NCBI GenBank assembly: GCA_950295325.1
Contig: OX485803.1
Location: forward strand, 1,612,001-1,676,000
DNA length: 64,000 bases
Direction: 5' to 3'
Source of the DNA: Polytrichum commune
Taxonomy: Eukaryota; Streptophyta; Polytrichopsida; Polytrichales; Polytrichaceae
Shown here: piece by piece, positions 1 through 10,615 of the stretch
Numbering within the stretch: the first letter of the stretch is position 1
How the letters are laid out: each line of letters begins with the position of its first letter
The notes under the pieces: generated by a model
The model's database searches: none
Told to the model about the DNA's origin: nothing
Seen by the model: the letters and a program-made list of their open reading frames with translations, nothing else
Program-made: the position numbers and the translations under genes

Positions 1-514
1 AAACATTCTCAAGAACTCTTCAAATAGGAGTCCAAAGATCTCTGGTGTTGCCTACCCAAGCTAGCAACTGTCATCTTATCTAAATTCCCTAGTAACTCTT
101 GAAAACTAATAATTTCATTCACACCCAAATATAAAGAGTTCTCTAATAAGAAAACTAAACAACAACGATGCATGACGTTTAGCAACATACTAGGCAGGAG
201 GCCACTCTAACCCTAACCATGTCCATTTTGCACTAGTAGCCCTGAACCTCATTAAGTTCCCAATGATAAGTGAAGTTCCCAAGTGGAAATCGATGTATTT
301 TAGGTGTACCAAAAACACAGATGAAAGGGATTTTAGCATTAACGACCTCTTTAGCATGACAAAACGGAGATTCTAAACGTTGCGTCATCGAGTGCCGGAG
401 TCGCCGTGTGAAAGAGGGAGTTTTGGACTAAGAAGTTTGGTCGCACAAAAATGTGTCGTAATGTCAAAGGGTGTCGTATAAAACAAGCGTCGTATTAAGG
501 AGGTTATTAGACTG
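1..514 (-). mobile_element. Internally deleted pogo/Tigger-type element (partial, left end outside window)
   Basis: The right end is a pogo-like terminus: read inward on the minus strand from 514 it begins CAGTCTAATAACC and is followed outside by TA at 515-516, the usual Tc1/mariner target. The subterminal stretch 430-510 repeats the motif GTCGTA and the string AGTTTGGTCG, both also found at the end of the element ending at 43318, so the two are one family. At 8-85 the minus strand reads GRQHQRSLDSYLKSS and then a stop, resembling the C-terminal tail NKHQQKTIDSYFRSI of the transposase at 42110. Only about 430 bp separate this tail from the 5' end, so most of the transposase seems deleted. The end is well supported; the tail match is short and could be chance. 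Confidence 0.5.
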
Positions 515-723
515 TAGTCGCGATACAGTAGGTCCGACCTTTTCCACCCACGGGAAGCCCGGGCAGAGCAGGAAAGGAAGGGAAAAAATGTATAGAAAAA
601 AGGAGGTCAATGGGTCCCACTGTAATTTGCATGGCAGGGGCTGGAGGTGCTCCTTTCCGTTGTGACTGCAAGCTGGCTCCCCAGCCGTTTCTTTTCTTTT
701 TGCATTTTCTTTTCTCTTTTGTT

Positions 724-960
724 CCAGTCTGTCTGTCTGCCTGCCTGCCTGCCTGCCTGACAGGCGGAGCAAAAGAAAAAGGAAAGAAAAAGCTCCAGCC
801 CAAAAGCTTGAGCCACACGGACTCCGCCTGCCTGCCTGCCTGCCTGCCCTCCAAATTTAGCCTCGCCCTCTCGCTCGCTCGCCTACTTCCTCTTAATAAC
901 AATAACAACAACAATAATCATCATCACCATCATCATCATAGTGCAACTGCTGCTGCTGCT
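724..960. repeat. Cluster of simple repeats (CTGC)n, (CTCG)n, (AAC)n, (CAT)n, (GCT)n
   Basis: Several microsatellites lie side by side: CTGC/CTGT units at 728-759 and again at 825-848, CTCG units near 868-883, AAC/AAT units at 897-918, CAT/CAC units at 918-940 and GCT units at 948-960. In one forward frame this reads as runs of Asn, His and Ala, but the runs follow the DNA repeats. The patch is richer in GC than its surroundings. Confidence 0.85.
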
Positions 961-975
961 GCCATCCGAACCTTC

Positions 976-1009
976 ATGCTCATCAACTTTGTCAAACCTC
1001 CATGCCAAG
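976..1009 (+). other. Possible first coding exon end (very tentative)
   Basis: After the simple-repeat patch an ATG at 976 opens MLINFVKPPCQ and runs into AAG|GTAATAAGG, a fair splice-donor match. The upstream 780-900 stretch looks like a pyrimidine-rich 5' leader. No downstream exon was recognised. This may be coincidence, and no product can be named. Confidence 0.15.
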
Positions 1010-1069
1010 GTAATAAGGCAACGTAAATGGCTCAAGCTCGATGGGTCTCCAACGGTCTCTTCTCCCCCG

Positions 1070-1265
1070 ACTAGCGCCCTTCTCCAACAGTATGAAACAC
1101 ACAACTAGTTCAAGATGGTGACCAAATCTGAATTCGAGGTTGTAACTGCTTTCCTCGTAGTGTTTGGAGTTTGTGCACATACATGTGAAGTTTAGTTGTT
1201 TTTCTTTACCACAGTGATGATTCTCATGCTTATGAAATGGTCATATAGTTCACTCAGATTATCAT
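1070..1265 (+). repeat. Dispersed repeat R-200, copy 1
   Basis: It shares the ordered strings TATGAAACACACAA, CAAGATGG, TCGAGGTTGTAAC, GATGATTCTCATGC and GGTCATATAGT with copies near 8030, 18600, 22640 and (inverted) 27450. Divergence is roughly 20-30 percent by eye. No coding potential or termini were identified. A run of ten C (1362-1371) lies about 100 bp beyond this copy; similar runs follow the 18.6-kb and 22.6-kb copies directly. Confidence 0.6.
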
Positions 1266-1644
1266 GTTGATTATTGAGCCAAATCACTTTCGAAAACAGG
1301 GTTGGCGACCCCCAGATTACCCCAATGAGGTTAAATCGGGATGCACCAGCAACATTACCACCCCCCCCCCCTCCTTCCCCTTTGTAGGTGCAAAGAAACA
1401 AAATCCATTGGATCACCCTGAGATGATCTCATCCAATTCACAATTCATAAACATTTCGAACCATTGGATCGGCTCGAGAACCGCCTCGTCAAGTTTCACA
1501 ACTTGCAAATAGTTGCGACCATTGGATTAGCTCGAGAATCGCCTTGTCCACTTTCGCAATCCACCTTCCACTTACCTACACATGATTTGGCCTCCCCTCC
1601 CTCTCTCTCTTCCTCCCATCGATCAGTCGCCAATTACAATTGGG

Positions 1645-1878
1645 AGAGAGGGGATTGTCGCACACAAGAGCGTACCTATCACTCCTCCAACATAAAAGCC
1701 TTGAAATAATATGCACACCAGCGATTACTATCTTTAGTTTATTTGACACTATAACTATCTTTAAAGACTCTGGATTAGTTGGCGAATCCAAGCCGTTGGA
1801 GATGAATAGGTCATGAACCTATGGGGTCAAAGTTTTCATGTTGGATGGAGAAGAGGTACGGAATCTCTCTCTCTCTCC
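1645..1878 (+). mobile_element. MITE-250 copy 1
   Basis: The left arm reads GAGAGGGGATTGTCGCACAC, then a GCGTACCT box and a CCAACATAAAA box. The right arm has ATGTTGGATGGAGAAGAGGTACG, its inverted counterpart, and ends in a (CT)n run. Other copies are at 13291, 55417-56275 and 61966. It is short, has no coding frame and is a typical non-autonomous inverted-repeat element. The target duplication is not clear. Confidence 0.65.
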
Positions 1879-2376
1879 AGCTGTGCCTAATTCTGCCACC
1901 CGCACCTTCATAGTGAACTGTGTCAAATTCCGAGGCAATATTTAAGCAAATTTAGCGCTAATGCACACCATTTAGTGCTGAATTCTCTCAAAGATGGGGG
2001 CGGTGAAAGATTCTACCATGGTTTCATGAGGTCTTATTGTCACCACTAGAAGAAACAGTAGTGAAAGAATATGATTTACGTACCACGCTAATAGGCAGAA
2101 TCACAGTGGCAGAAGAGAATAGAATTGCAAGAGGCCATGGCTCCACTAAATCCTTCTTTCCAGTAGCTCAAAACCCATCAAATCTTACCACTTATAGTAA
2201 TTGCGGGTTACCGTTCGTAGTGACAGGGTGTCGTAATTTTTTACTCCGAACAATGTTTTTTTTAAGCAAGTAAAATATTTCTTGATCCTTTAAATCATTT
2301 GATACCTATTTGTGGTATGTTAGTAGAAGAATGATACCACTGCAAGCATCACGTTTGCTTATCATCAGTATAAACG
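1879..2376. other. No gene recognised
   Basis: A short forward frame at 2037-2273 shows no recognisable motif. The words GTGAAAGAAT and CAGTGGCAGAA recur loosely elsewhere, for example near 8850, suggesting old repeat debris. Confidence 0.4.
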
Positions 2377-2825
2377 TTAATTATCCCAATAAGTGAAGGA
2401 GGGCTAGTAGTGAGGGTCGGGAATTAGTGAAGGTGCTACTAAATCTCTTTAGGCTACGGAATTAGTGCCACCAAAAGATCTGGAAGTATTGTTCATCTCA
2501 ACACTATTCACTAAAAATTATTGAAACTACTGGCACTTGGCATTAAATTAATGGAAGTACATGCACTTAGTTTTATGCATTGAAAGTATCGGAACTTGGC
2601 ACTATTCATCGACAAGCATGTGTTTCCGTATAAATTTATTTCATCACTCTACAAACATCTTAGAGCACGTATTCATTTCTTGAATTTATGGTAAACGAGC
2701 ATGTATTTGTGAACTTTGTGTCATTCAGTAAAAAATTTCAAACCCTTGATCAATGACTTTGAGGTTAGGCTAAACAATGCGTGCTTTGGGAACTAGTACC
2801 ACCCTCACTTATTGGGATATAATCA
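2377..2825 (+). mobile_element. MITE-430 copy 1
   Basis: The left end is TTAATTATCCCAATAAGTGA followed by GGGCTAGTAGT. The right end read inward is GTTGATTATATCCCAATAAG followed by GAGGGTGG, so the terminal inverted repeat is about 30 bp with small gaps. A second copy lies in opposite orientation at 37610-38025 and shares the subterminal string TTCCCAAAGCA. There is no coding capacity. Confidence 0.75.
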
Positions 2826-4053
2826 ACATAGGTGGTTGCAAAATCTACGAATGCAAATCTAGAATCTACCAATTTCATACTAGACCATAAAACCACATCA
2901 TAAAGTAAAAGAAGTGGTAAGACCATGCGATCGCACGATGTATTCTAAGTGCGAATGCATAGCATCGTGTAATTCCAAATAGTAATCCAAAAAGGTTTAC
3001 CGTTATCAGTGAAGCTCACTTTCACTAAACGGAATTATGATCTATAAGTATGGTAGATTCTAAATCTACATTCATAGAAAAGCATGACTATGTCCTAGAA
3101 GGAAACCAATGGGTAGCTCATGCAATTTCGTATTCACGTGCTCTCCATAGTGCCAAGTCTTTGCAGAGTCCACAACACGGGGAGGTCATATGTCAAAAAT
3201 TTATTGAAGCGCGTGAGGAAAAATATGGGGCACTTTTAATTCAAAAGAAAACAAATTTATGCAAATTTTGGAATTATTATAGCTTGGATGAAATGACCCA
3301 TTCAATATTTCATATAAAATAGGGTAGGTGGAAAATATAGGTAGTATCTAGTTCCTATTAATAAAGCATGGTCTGTTGTAATTGGAGGAACAAAGAATTC
3401 ATGTGAGGTTTAATGAATGTCTTTGAATTGAATGAGAAGTTGCCTCAATTAACTAAAAGTCATCAAATTTAGATGTTGGCAAGCTTGGGGTGGTCACTGA
3501 GAGTTTCAAGACAGTGTTGGATTGCTCCAAGATAGCGTTGCAATCATGAACCATGTCGTTTACTTTGCACATACCATTAGTGTATTTTTATTTTTATTTT
3601 ATGGATTATCGTCAAATTATGTCATAATTCCAATATTTTGATGAATGGTGTCATTTACAAATAAAATATACTTTATAAAATAAATTCACAATGTAAATTA
3701 TATATACATGTAGGGTCTTGAAAAATACCTCAAAGTATCATTTAATCTACCAGTAGGGTGCCAATTATTCAAGAAATGTAGATAAATAGCCCATCTTTGA
3801 TTAACCCCCTATTGCACATGGTTTACAAAAGTATATAGCTTGTGATCTCCCCATGGTCCACAATTCTTCTGCCACCCAAGCTACATGGTGTGAGAGTTTT
3901 GTTCTAAATATGCTCTACCCACCATAAACTACTTGATTTGCATGGTAACGCCACTATATCTCTTCCAATAGATATTAATAAAATCGATGATTGTGGATGT
4001 AAAATCTACCTTCATCGTAGAGCATAAAACCATTTAGTGGTACAGAACTACAC
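2826..4053. other. AT-rich sequence without recognised gene
   Basis: A forward frame at 3050-3322 (90 codons) has no recognisable domain. The strings AATCTACC and CATAAAACCA recur at 2850-2900 and 3990-4035, so part of this is diverged duplicated sequence. Confidence 0.4.
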
Positions 4054-4616
4054 AAATTATGGTAAATAATGTGGACACACTAATAACATGGAATGTACAC
4101 AAAATAGATTTGGAATAACATCGTGGGCACGCACACTAATTACCATCTCACATCATGTAACATCATATGTCCAAGAAAAAATGATAACTTCCTCTTTAGA
4201 TATTGTTGGTTTTCTACAAAAAGCAGTCTATCGTGTAGAGCTTCATATGCTCTATCTAAAAACATCAAGATTGTATCCTAACTCTCGCCTATTTGGCTAT
4301 AGTGATCATTCAAAAATCAATTGCATATACATGGAAGAAACACATGCATGTTGAATTTTGATATTTTCTCTCTTGATTCTTGAATTTAGAAAGTGTGCGT
4401 ATACATTTTGAATTCTCGTTCTCAATTTCTTTGAATTTGATACATTGCCCATGACTAGAAGTGGAAGAATGAAAACATAGTGAGTGACTAAAGATTTTGA
4501 GTGTAACTAGCATTGCACACTATTTTCATCCATGATGGTATCTATTAGTGTTCACACTATAGGGATGATAAGGGTAAGTCATGTCATAAGTATGCCCGCA
4601 TTAATTACCATAACCA
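4054..4616 (+). mobile_element. MITE-560 copy 1
   Basis: The left terminus has AATTATGGTAAATAATGTGG and the right terminus read inward has GTTATGGTAATTAATGCGGG, an inverted repeat of about 23 bp. A second copy in the same orientation lies at 16584-17146. The two align along their length, sharing for instance TTGCATATAC, GAAACA, CTAGCATTG and TATGCCC in order. Short frames inside are not conserved between copies. Confidence 0.75.
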
Positions 4617-4631
4617 GTGTGCATTGTTTAT

Positions 4632-4831
4632 GGTATTTAGAATCAATTATATTTTGAAATTACACAATACTATAACTTCTTGCTACGAATTTCATTTTAT
4701 GTAGCAATATACAAAGATTATATAGGTTGTATGGACATTGTACAACATAAATGACTTTGTTTGGCAATACTTTACAGTCTTCACAAAAACTTATAGCATT
4801 ACGTACTTCCAAATAGTAAGTAACACTAAAA
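4632..4831. mobile_element. MITE-200 copy 1
   Basis: Arms: AAATTACACAATACTATAAC on the left and ATAGCATTACGTACTTCCAA followed by ATAGTAAGTAACACTAAA on the right, roughly inverted. Related copies are at 8383, 11459 and 33079. The interior contains ATAGGTTGTATGGACATT, matching GGTTGTTCGGACATT of the 11.5-kb copy. Confidence 0.6.
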
Positions 4832-5006
4832 CCATAAATGGTGTAATAGTGAGAACACACAATCCTTGTAGCGAGATATTGTAGATGGCGGCATACTTCT
4901 ACTTTTATTAAATGCTTATTCTTAGACATTGGCCCCATTGAAGAAAGAAAAAAAAAATGTACTTTGGCAAAGCCGACATATCAATAGTCCGTTAGCCATT
5001 ATCATA

Positions 5007-5590
5007 TCACCACCGTAAGGACATGACAAAGGAGAATAGAGTAATATTAGGTGGACCTAGTAATAGATATTGAGAAAGGCAAAAGTGACTTTTTGATAAT
5101 GGTATTGGGGACTGATGTTTCTCATGTTTCCGTTTGTTTAGGATCATGTATGTGAGGTATTTGATGGCGATACATGAAATGCTTCTCAGAAGTGATTTGA
5201 TAAACGAGGTAGGGATATTGAGGCCGGAAAGTTTATCGATGGAGCTTTTATGTATGATTTCATGAATGTCATATGTGAGAATAACAAGAGAAGCAATCAC
5301 TGCAATATTTAGATTCAATGAATTGAATGGCAAGGTTTAGAAGGGGCTGGAAGGGGTGAAATTCAATGCAAATGTTGTTGGGTGAGGTGCCTTCGATACA
5401 CATGATGTTGGGGCGAAGTCGTGCCAGATATTTGCATTTGGGAAGGTAACATATGCATGGGAGTAGTAGCCATGAGGGTAGTGTATTTTTCCGCACCGGG
5501 GGGGGGGGGGGATATATGATTCGTACCCGTGTGGATGTGTGAAGTGATGTGTCGATGAGTACATCTCAAATATCCCAATGTGGTACACTA
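5007..5590 (-). pseudogene. Reverse-transcriptase-type C-terminal fragment (non-LTR element)
   Basis: The minus frame ending at 5007 contains IKSLLRSISCIAIKYLTYMILNKRK, here cited by its parts SISCIAIKYL and LNKRKHEKHQSPI. It lines up with INIIAIQYAHSI and THKRQLENRQPI in the minus frame at 45014-45514. Upstream on the minus strand, in other frames, come PFQPLLNLAI (compare KYQPLINNVI) and LARLRPNIMCIEG, which resembles the post-RT segment of some non-LTR elements. The homology between the two window copies is seen directly; the assignment to a LINE tail is from memory of such proteins. Frameshifts and stops break it. Confidence 0.5.
5498..5511. repeat. Poly(G) run of 14
   Basis: Uninterrupted G run. 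Comparable G or C runs of 10-15 occur at 1362, 19210, 22808, 34896, 44974, 60635 and 63941. Confidence 0.95.
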
Positions 5591-5865
5591 AATGTCATCA
5601 TGTAAATAAATTTCCACTTCAGAAACCTACTTGTGTTGGCAAATAGTAATACATTGACAATTCACGGATGTGACACTTTTTGCCATCTAGTTTAGACCCT
5701 TTGCAAATAGTGTACGTGACACGGTGCACTGTACTACTGTGCTCCAAATTACAAAAACTCCATGATGCCTGAAAGAATTTCACCATAAATGTGTGTTATT
5801 TCCCCCACCGGATAATAGGAACGTGGTGACATTCCCCCGAACTTCATCATGCGGTTTTTTTGGTT

Positions 5866-5886
5866 TTTTTTTTTTTTTTTTTTTTT
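5866..5886. repeat. Poly(T) run
   Basis: About 20 T with one upstream interruption. It could be a degraded poly(A) tail of a minus-strand retroelement, but nothing recognisable lies on its upstream side. Confidence 0.6.
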
Positions 5887-6023
5887 GAATACTGTTCACC
5901 ACCAGCAACCTTATCGTGAACCATTACAAGGAATTTTTGCCATAAATGACTCCCAACTGGCCTGTGACCAAGAAGCTCTTGGATGGCTGGTGGACTTTGT
6001 GAATGCGGATGTAGGCCAACTAC

Positions 6024-6262
6024 CAGTCTCAATGGAGATTTTTGGGGCATAATCGGTCAACATCCTCGTGTTTCCAACTCCAACCGGTTCCATGTTGTCA
6101 TCGTTTGGTATTTCTTCAATAAATGGACGTGTATTCCCATACATTCTTCTAAAATGTCCAGTAGTAATCCTGAACTCTTGAACTTCAACCGGTTATTTCT
6201 CAAACTCAACCAGTTCACCGGTAACTACATTGTTTTGTCTCATGAGTGTCGGTTACCGTTCC
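6024..6262 (+). mobile_element. ACCGGTT-rich foldback family, single left arm
   Basis: CAGTCTCAATGGAGATTTTT and GGCATAATCGGTCAA at the left match the left arm of the foldback element at 32424 (CAGTGTCCAGGAGATTTTTG and CATAATCAGTCAA). AACCGGTT or close variants occur three times. The second arm is essentially missing. Confidence 0.6.
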
Positions 6263-6321
6263 GAGTTATGTGTTGCTAGGACATTTTGCCGAGAGCATCC
6301 TTTCTTAACCCCAAATAACAT

Positions 6322-6636
6322 ACTAAACAAGATATTTAGTGTTTGATGCACTAAATACGAACACATACACTAAATATCAATAACCCTATGAAAGAAAGTA
6401 ACATAATATGTAAATTCAAACACTAAATATCAACTATGGTAATATGTGGAAGTTACATGTTTGAATTTAGTGTCAGTAAGGATACGAAAAAAGAATAGAA
6501 AAAAATGATAAAAGGAGAATTCCAGCATATCTTCTAACACTAAGTAACAAAGATGAGAATATTGGTGTTGAGTAGGGTAGGGTGGTAACAACATTAAATA
6601 TAATCAAACACTAAATACCTTATTTAGTGTAATTAG
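6322..6636 (+). mobile_element. MITE-TTTAGTG copy 1
   Basis: Both ends are built from CACTAAATA/TATTTAGTG units (left GATATTTAGTGTTTGATGCA, right AAATACCTTATTTAGTGTAA). The reverse complement matches 28099-28430 closely, including CATAGTTGATATTTAGTGTT and TTACATGTTTGAATTTAGTG. There is no coding frame. Confidence 0.75.
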
Positions 6637-6996
6637 TTTGCACACATAAGAATATGATACAACTTAGATGATAAAATAATGATAATGTCGGTAGAAAGTT
6701 ATAGAACAACACATAACTCCAAATGGTAACCCACAGTAGTTAGACAAAACAATGTAGTAGTCGGTTCTTCCGTTCAATGAAAGCGAGAATTTCACCACAA
6801 TTTATGTCACTGGCAATGAAATCGTCACATTGTTTTAATTTTTAAAAAATTCCCCTCACCGACTTTATCACATGGATGACTCCAAGCCCCGTGCATGCTT
6901 CCAACCCCCACACGGTCACTACATATATAGTTTCTTCCCCTCACTTCCATCAAATTTTTCTCCCCATCGGAAACGTGTTCTCGTCTCTGAATTTCA

Positions 6997-7367
6997 GGCA
7001 CCTTGGGCCTTGGCTTGGTGGTTAGGGCTCATGGTTTAGGGCCCCCAATGAGGAGGTTGTGGGTTCTATTCCCCATGCATGCATGGTGCTCACCACCTTA
7101 GTCCACCCAACTATGGTGGGGGGTCCTTGGACCTTGTTGTATGGGTACCTCAAAGCCCTTTGGGTGGATACCATGTCCGGTATCTTCAAGGCACTAGTGG
7201 CTAGCTAGGAAGTAGTATAGTGTGTCACTATAGTGTCCATCCTCGAAAGGGGAGAGTAGTATTGTCCCAATGTCCCCTTGTCCGGTGGGCATCGGGTCAT
7301 TGGCATTACGAACGGACACTTTATTCACGCCGGCCCCTTAAAAGGGACCGGAGTTTCTATCTATCTA
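6997..7367 (+). mobile_element. SINE (tRNA-derived) with target-site duplication
   Basis: A 371-bp insertion is flanked by identical 13-bp copies of TCTCTGAATTTCA at 6984-6996 and 7368-7380. A Pol III A-box-like TGGCTTGGTGG lies at 7011-7021 and a B-box-like GGTTCTATTCC at 7062-7072, correctly ordered and spaced. The 3' region has an imperfect stem (CCGGCCCCTT / AAGGGACCGG) near 7331-7351 and ends in a (CTAT)n tail. The same 3' block, with a perfect stem, occurs inverted at 44762-44905. Head, tail and duplication together make this a confident SINE call. The intact duplication suggests a fairly recent insertion. Confidence 0.9.
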
Positions 7368-7380
7368 TCTCTGAATTTCA

Positions 7381-8382
7381 TGGTGAAAGGAATTTGCCAG
7401 CTCTTTCCACTTAAGGGAACATCTTAAGTGGAAAGATTTGGGACACCCACCATGTGGGAGGGCGAAAACGTAGAGAAGCATGGCATAATTCACCCGTGGT
7501 CTCTTATTTCTTTTTATTTTACCGTTGACCTCCAAAACGGGGTCAAAGACCCGATTTAGTTGTGGGATCCAAGTAGGATAAATCACGCCCCAACTTGGAA
7601 GGGGCATATTGTTACCGGATCCCATGGTGGTCAAAATCCTCCAAAGCTTCTTCGTGAAGGCTTTTTTTAGCCCGGTCGTGTTTCGTTCCACCAAAACTCA
7701 CAGTTCATGTCTGAATTGTTCAACAATCTCACCTCCGTTTAGACTTGCTGAGTAAGCTAAACCTGGCACCCGGAAACTTCGAAGCTTCATTGCCACAGCT
7801 AGCATTCTCAATGACCTTGTGCTAGATGTACCCTAAACTTCTTCTGCCACCTGAAACTCCATGATGAAATTCGCGAGGCCCCTCATGGTGACAGAATTAC
7901 AACATAAATTTCGTAAGTGGTACTGCCACCAGAAGCTTCATGATGACGACTCACTCTCCCCCTGACACCCACTAAAGCTTTGGTGTGGGAAAAACTTCAC
8001 AATAACGTCGACGGGTCTTAAATGGTCACGTTTCCCCCACTTCTCCTACGATGTGAAACATGCAATTAGTGCAAGATAATTAGCAAACTTTGAAATCGAG
8101 GTTGTAGCCAAATAAAATATCTTATTCATAATCACAGCGACGATTTTCGTACTCATTCGATTGGTTATTTATGTTCTCCCGATCGTGTGGACTATTGAAC
8201 TTGGAATGGTCATCATGTTTTGAGCATGTAGTCTATTTTTATTTCTGTAAACTCTTTTTGGTATCTATCATTGGAGTCACAACAACTACGTGCCATTCAA
8301 TTGTAGGTGTCCGATTAAGATAAGTGATTGAGTTAGGCACATCTACCTTACGTCTATAGGTAAATTATTTTATTTATAGTAT
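7381..8382. other. No gene; contains R-200 copy 2 (about 8030-8215)
   Basis: A minus frame at 7365-7694 has no clear domain. At 7840-7950 the strings CTGCCACC and TTCATGATGA repeat about 80 bp apart, a small local duplication. At 8030-8215 the R-200 repeat recurs: AGCAAACTTTGAAATCGAGG, then TATCTTATTCATAATCAC and GACGATTTTCGTACTCA. Confidence 0.5.
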
Positions 8383-8552
8383 ATAGTGTTACTTGCTATT
8401 TGGAATCACACAATGCGATAACTTCTTATTCTATAGTCCATGATTTACTAGCAAAAGTTGAATAGGTTGTTCAAACATTATGCTTGGTGAAATATTACAT
8501 TTTCAGTAAATAGTTATACCATTGTGTAACTCCGAATAGAAAGTGACACTAA
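8383..8552. mobile_element. MITE-200 copy 2
   Basis: The left arm TAGTGTTACTTGCTATTTGG continues AATCACACAATGCGATAACT. The right arm ATACCATTGTGTAACTCCGA continues ATAGAAAGTGACACTAAA, its inverted form. The interior GGTTGTTCAAACATTAT is shared with the other copies. Confidence 0.7.
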
Positions 8553-8740
8553 ATATTACCCGAAATGGTGTACAATTTTATTAACAACCTGCCACCTCGT
8601 AATGGCACTTGATATCATGAGTTACATGACAACAAATGATAAGAATTTGTTGGGTTTTCCAATACAAATGTGGCAGAGATTTTCATTGTAGAATACTTCC
8701 CTAAAAGGTGTGAATTTGGCAAGAATTTTGGTAAAATAAA

Positions 8741-8771
<31 letters not shown>

Positions 8772-10042
8772 TTATTATTCAAAAAAATATGGTCACCGTG
8801 AAATCAACACCCTACCCAAAATCAACACCCTACCCAAAAAAATATGGTCACCGTGAAAGAATTGCACCATGAATATTGCAGTGGCAGAATAAGGAAGTGA
8901 AGGAGGTTGTGCCTGCCATCATGCAAGGTTTATGCATAAATTAAGTCAACATTTTAGCCAAACCATCCAATGTTTAGTCTAAGTCAAAAGGGGGATAAGT
9001 ATTGTCTTTGAGTCAAAGAACCCACAACAAGAAATCAATTGTTCCAATGCACATTGGGTGGTCTTTCGCCACCTTTGCAACCTACCGCATTGTGACTCAC
9101 CACCCAATATATAAATATCATAGCACTTTCATGAGTCGTCTTCAAAGGGGACCGTTGATTTCTAGGTGAGGAACCCATATAATGACATTGCTTCCATGAC
9201 AAGATAGAATGAGTCCACCAACCATGTAGAAAAGAAAAGAAAGGAAAAATGAAATGGTAAAAGTCGACATGAATTTGAACTCATTGGCCCTAATCTACTT
9301 AGGACTCTTCTTGGTGCAAGATGGGGTATATTGCCTACCTTGTGGTAGGTGCGCTTTGTTAATGAAGGGGCTACACAAAAATTGATCTACACAAACCTTT
9401 GAGGATGGTCTAAGATGACCAAAAATATGCTTGTATACAACATTTTCCTTCCACTGTCTAAGATGACATGCTTCATGATTATTAAAGTCATCTCTTCATA
9501 CATTAAATCATCATAAATGACTAAAAAAAAATGTCCATATGGTTGGAAATTGTATTCATGCATTAGTATGGACGAATCAACATTTTATGAATCATGAAAT
9601 TGCATACAAGAATCAGTCTATGTTTAGCACGCCATTCCATAAGAACTGAGAAAAAGAAATGTGACAATACATGCCATTGGAGACCAAACACCCCGTACAA
9701 TACGTACAAAGAAACATTGTTCATTTATTGAATTGGATTCTCATTTAAGACATGTGTTACATTGATTGGACATTGAACCAATGATGAAATTCTTGGAATG
9801 AGTTTTGGAGAATCCTTACAAGATGTTTTCATGCAAGAAAATAAATATTTCGTCACTCCAATAATGTTCTAGTCTCACTCATACAATAGCTATGAAGACC
9901 CAATTGCGATGTTTCAAACCCTAAACCGACAAGGACATGTGTTTTACTTCGGTGTTTGGATGCACGGGGAGTGGCAAGCCTGTAGGCAATAATTCCCCAT
10001 TGGCTGGGCTTCCTTCAATGTTCTGAGTTTCAGGATGGCTAA
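8553..10042. other. No gene; simple repeats and a local duplication
   Basis: A (TC)n(AC)n run lies at 8741-8773. At 8793-8870 the strings AAAAAATATGGTCACCGTGA and ATCAACACCCTACCC are each repeated in an A-B-B-A arrangement. GCCTACCTTGTGGTAGG at 9331-9347 forms a small hairpin also seen near 41096. Nothing coding was recognised. Confidence 0.5.
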
Positions 10043-10544
10043 AGGCCACTTCACACACAAGCCAAGAGCCGTGACCATGAAATTGTGAGAGCCCAAAAGA
10101 AAGTGTCCAAAGGCCGTCCCAACACACCTCCAAAACCATGTAGTGTAGTCACCAACCCTCAAGTGTAGTGTGAAGTCATATGTGACCGGGTCCTCAACCG
10201 AATGCTATTTCAATGAATTTCTATTCATACAGGTCCTCACACACGATAAAATAGAATAAATCATCGATTATGAGCGTTTGGAGTGCCATGGTCTTCCGGT
10301 TTTGTATTAGGCCTACCTCTGAAAGGTGGGTTTTGAAAACAGTCCAAGCGACCATGAAACATGATCCATTCGATGCCATGTAGGAATCCATGTAGACTTT
10401 TACATCCATCGTGCATTCACATACTGCGTTGGTCCCTCAAGCGTAGTGTGAAGCGAGCTTGGACCGGCGCCGCCTTTTCCACCAATGAGAGTGCTTGAAG
10501 TGCAATGGCGTCACGGGCTCTCAATCTCGTGTGCGGAGTGGCCC
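10043..10544 (-). mobile_element. MITE-500 copy A
   Basis: The ends are AGGCCACTTCACACACAAGC and, read inward from the right, GGGCCACTCCGCACACGAGA, each followed by AGAGCC(C)GTGAC: a terminal inverted repeat of about 38 bp. The whole is the reverse complement of 15589-16087 at about 85-90 percent by eye and matches 44175-44677. Frames inside are not conserved between copies. Likely a non-autonomous DNA transposon; the superfamily is undecided because a convincing target duplication was not found. Confidence 0.85.
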
Positions 10545-10615
10545 TTATTACCCTGCCCATATCTTCAAAGAGCCTGGCTTTTTGAAGCTGATTTGATACT
10601 GCACCGTTTCATCTA

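Noticed and set aside
610..1026. 138-codon frame with runs of Asn, His and Ala
   Set aside because: The runs follow the AAC, CAT and GCT microsatellites; the rest is leader-like and other frames are equally open.
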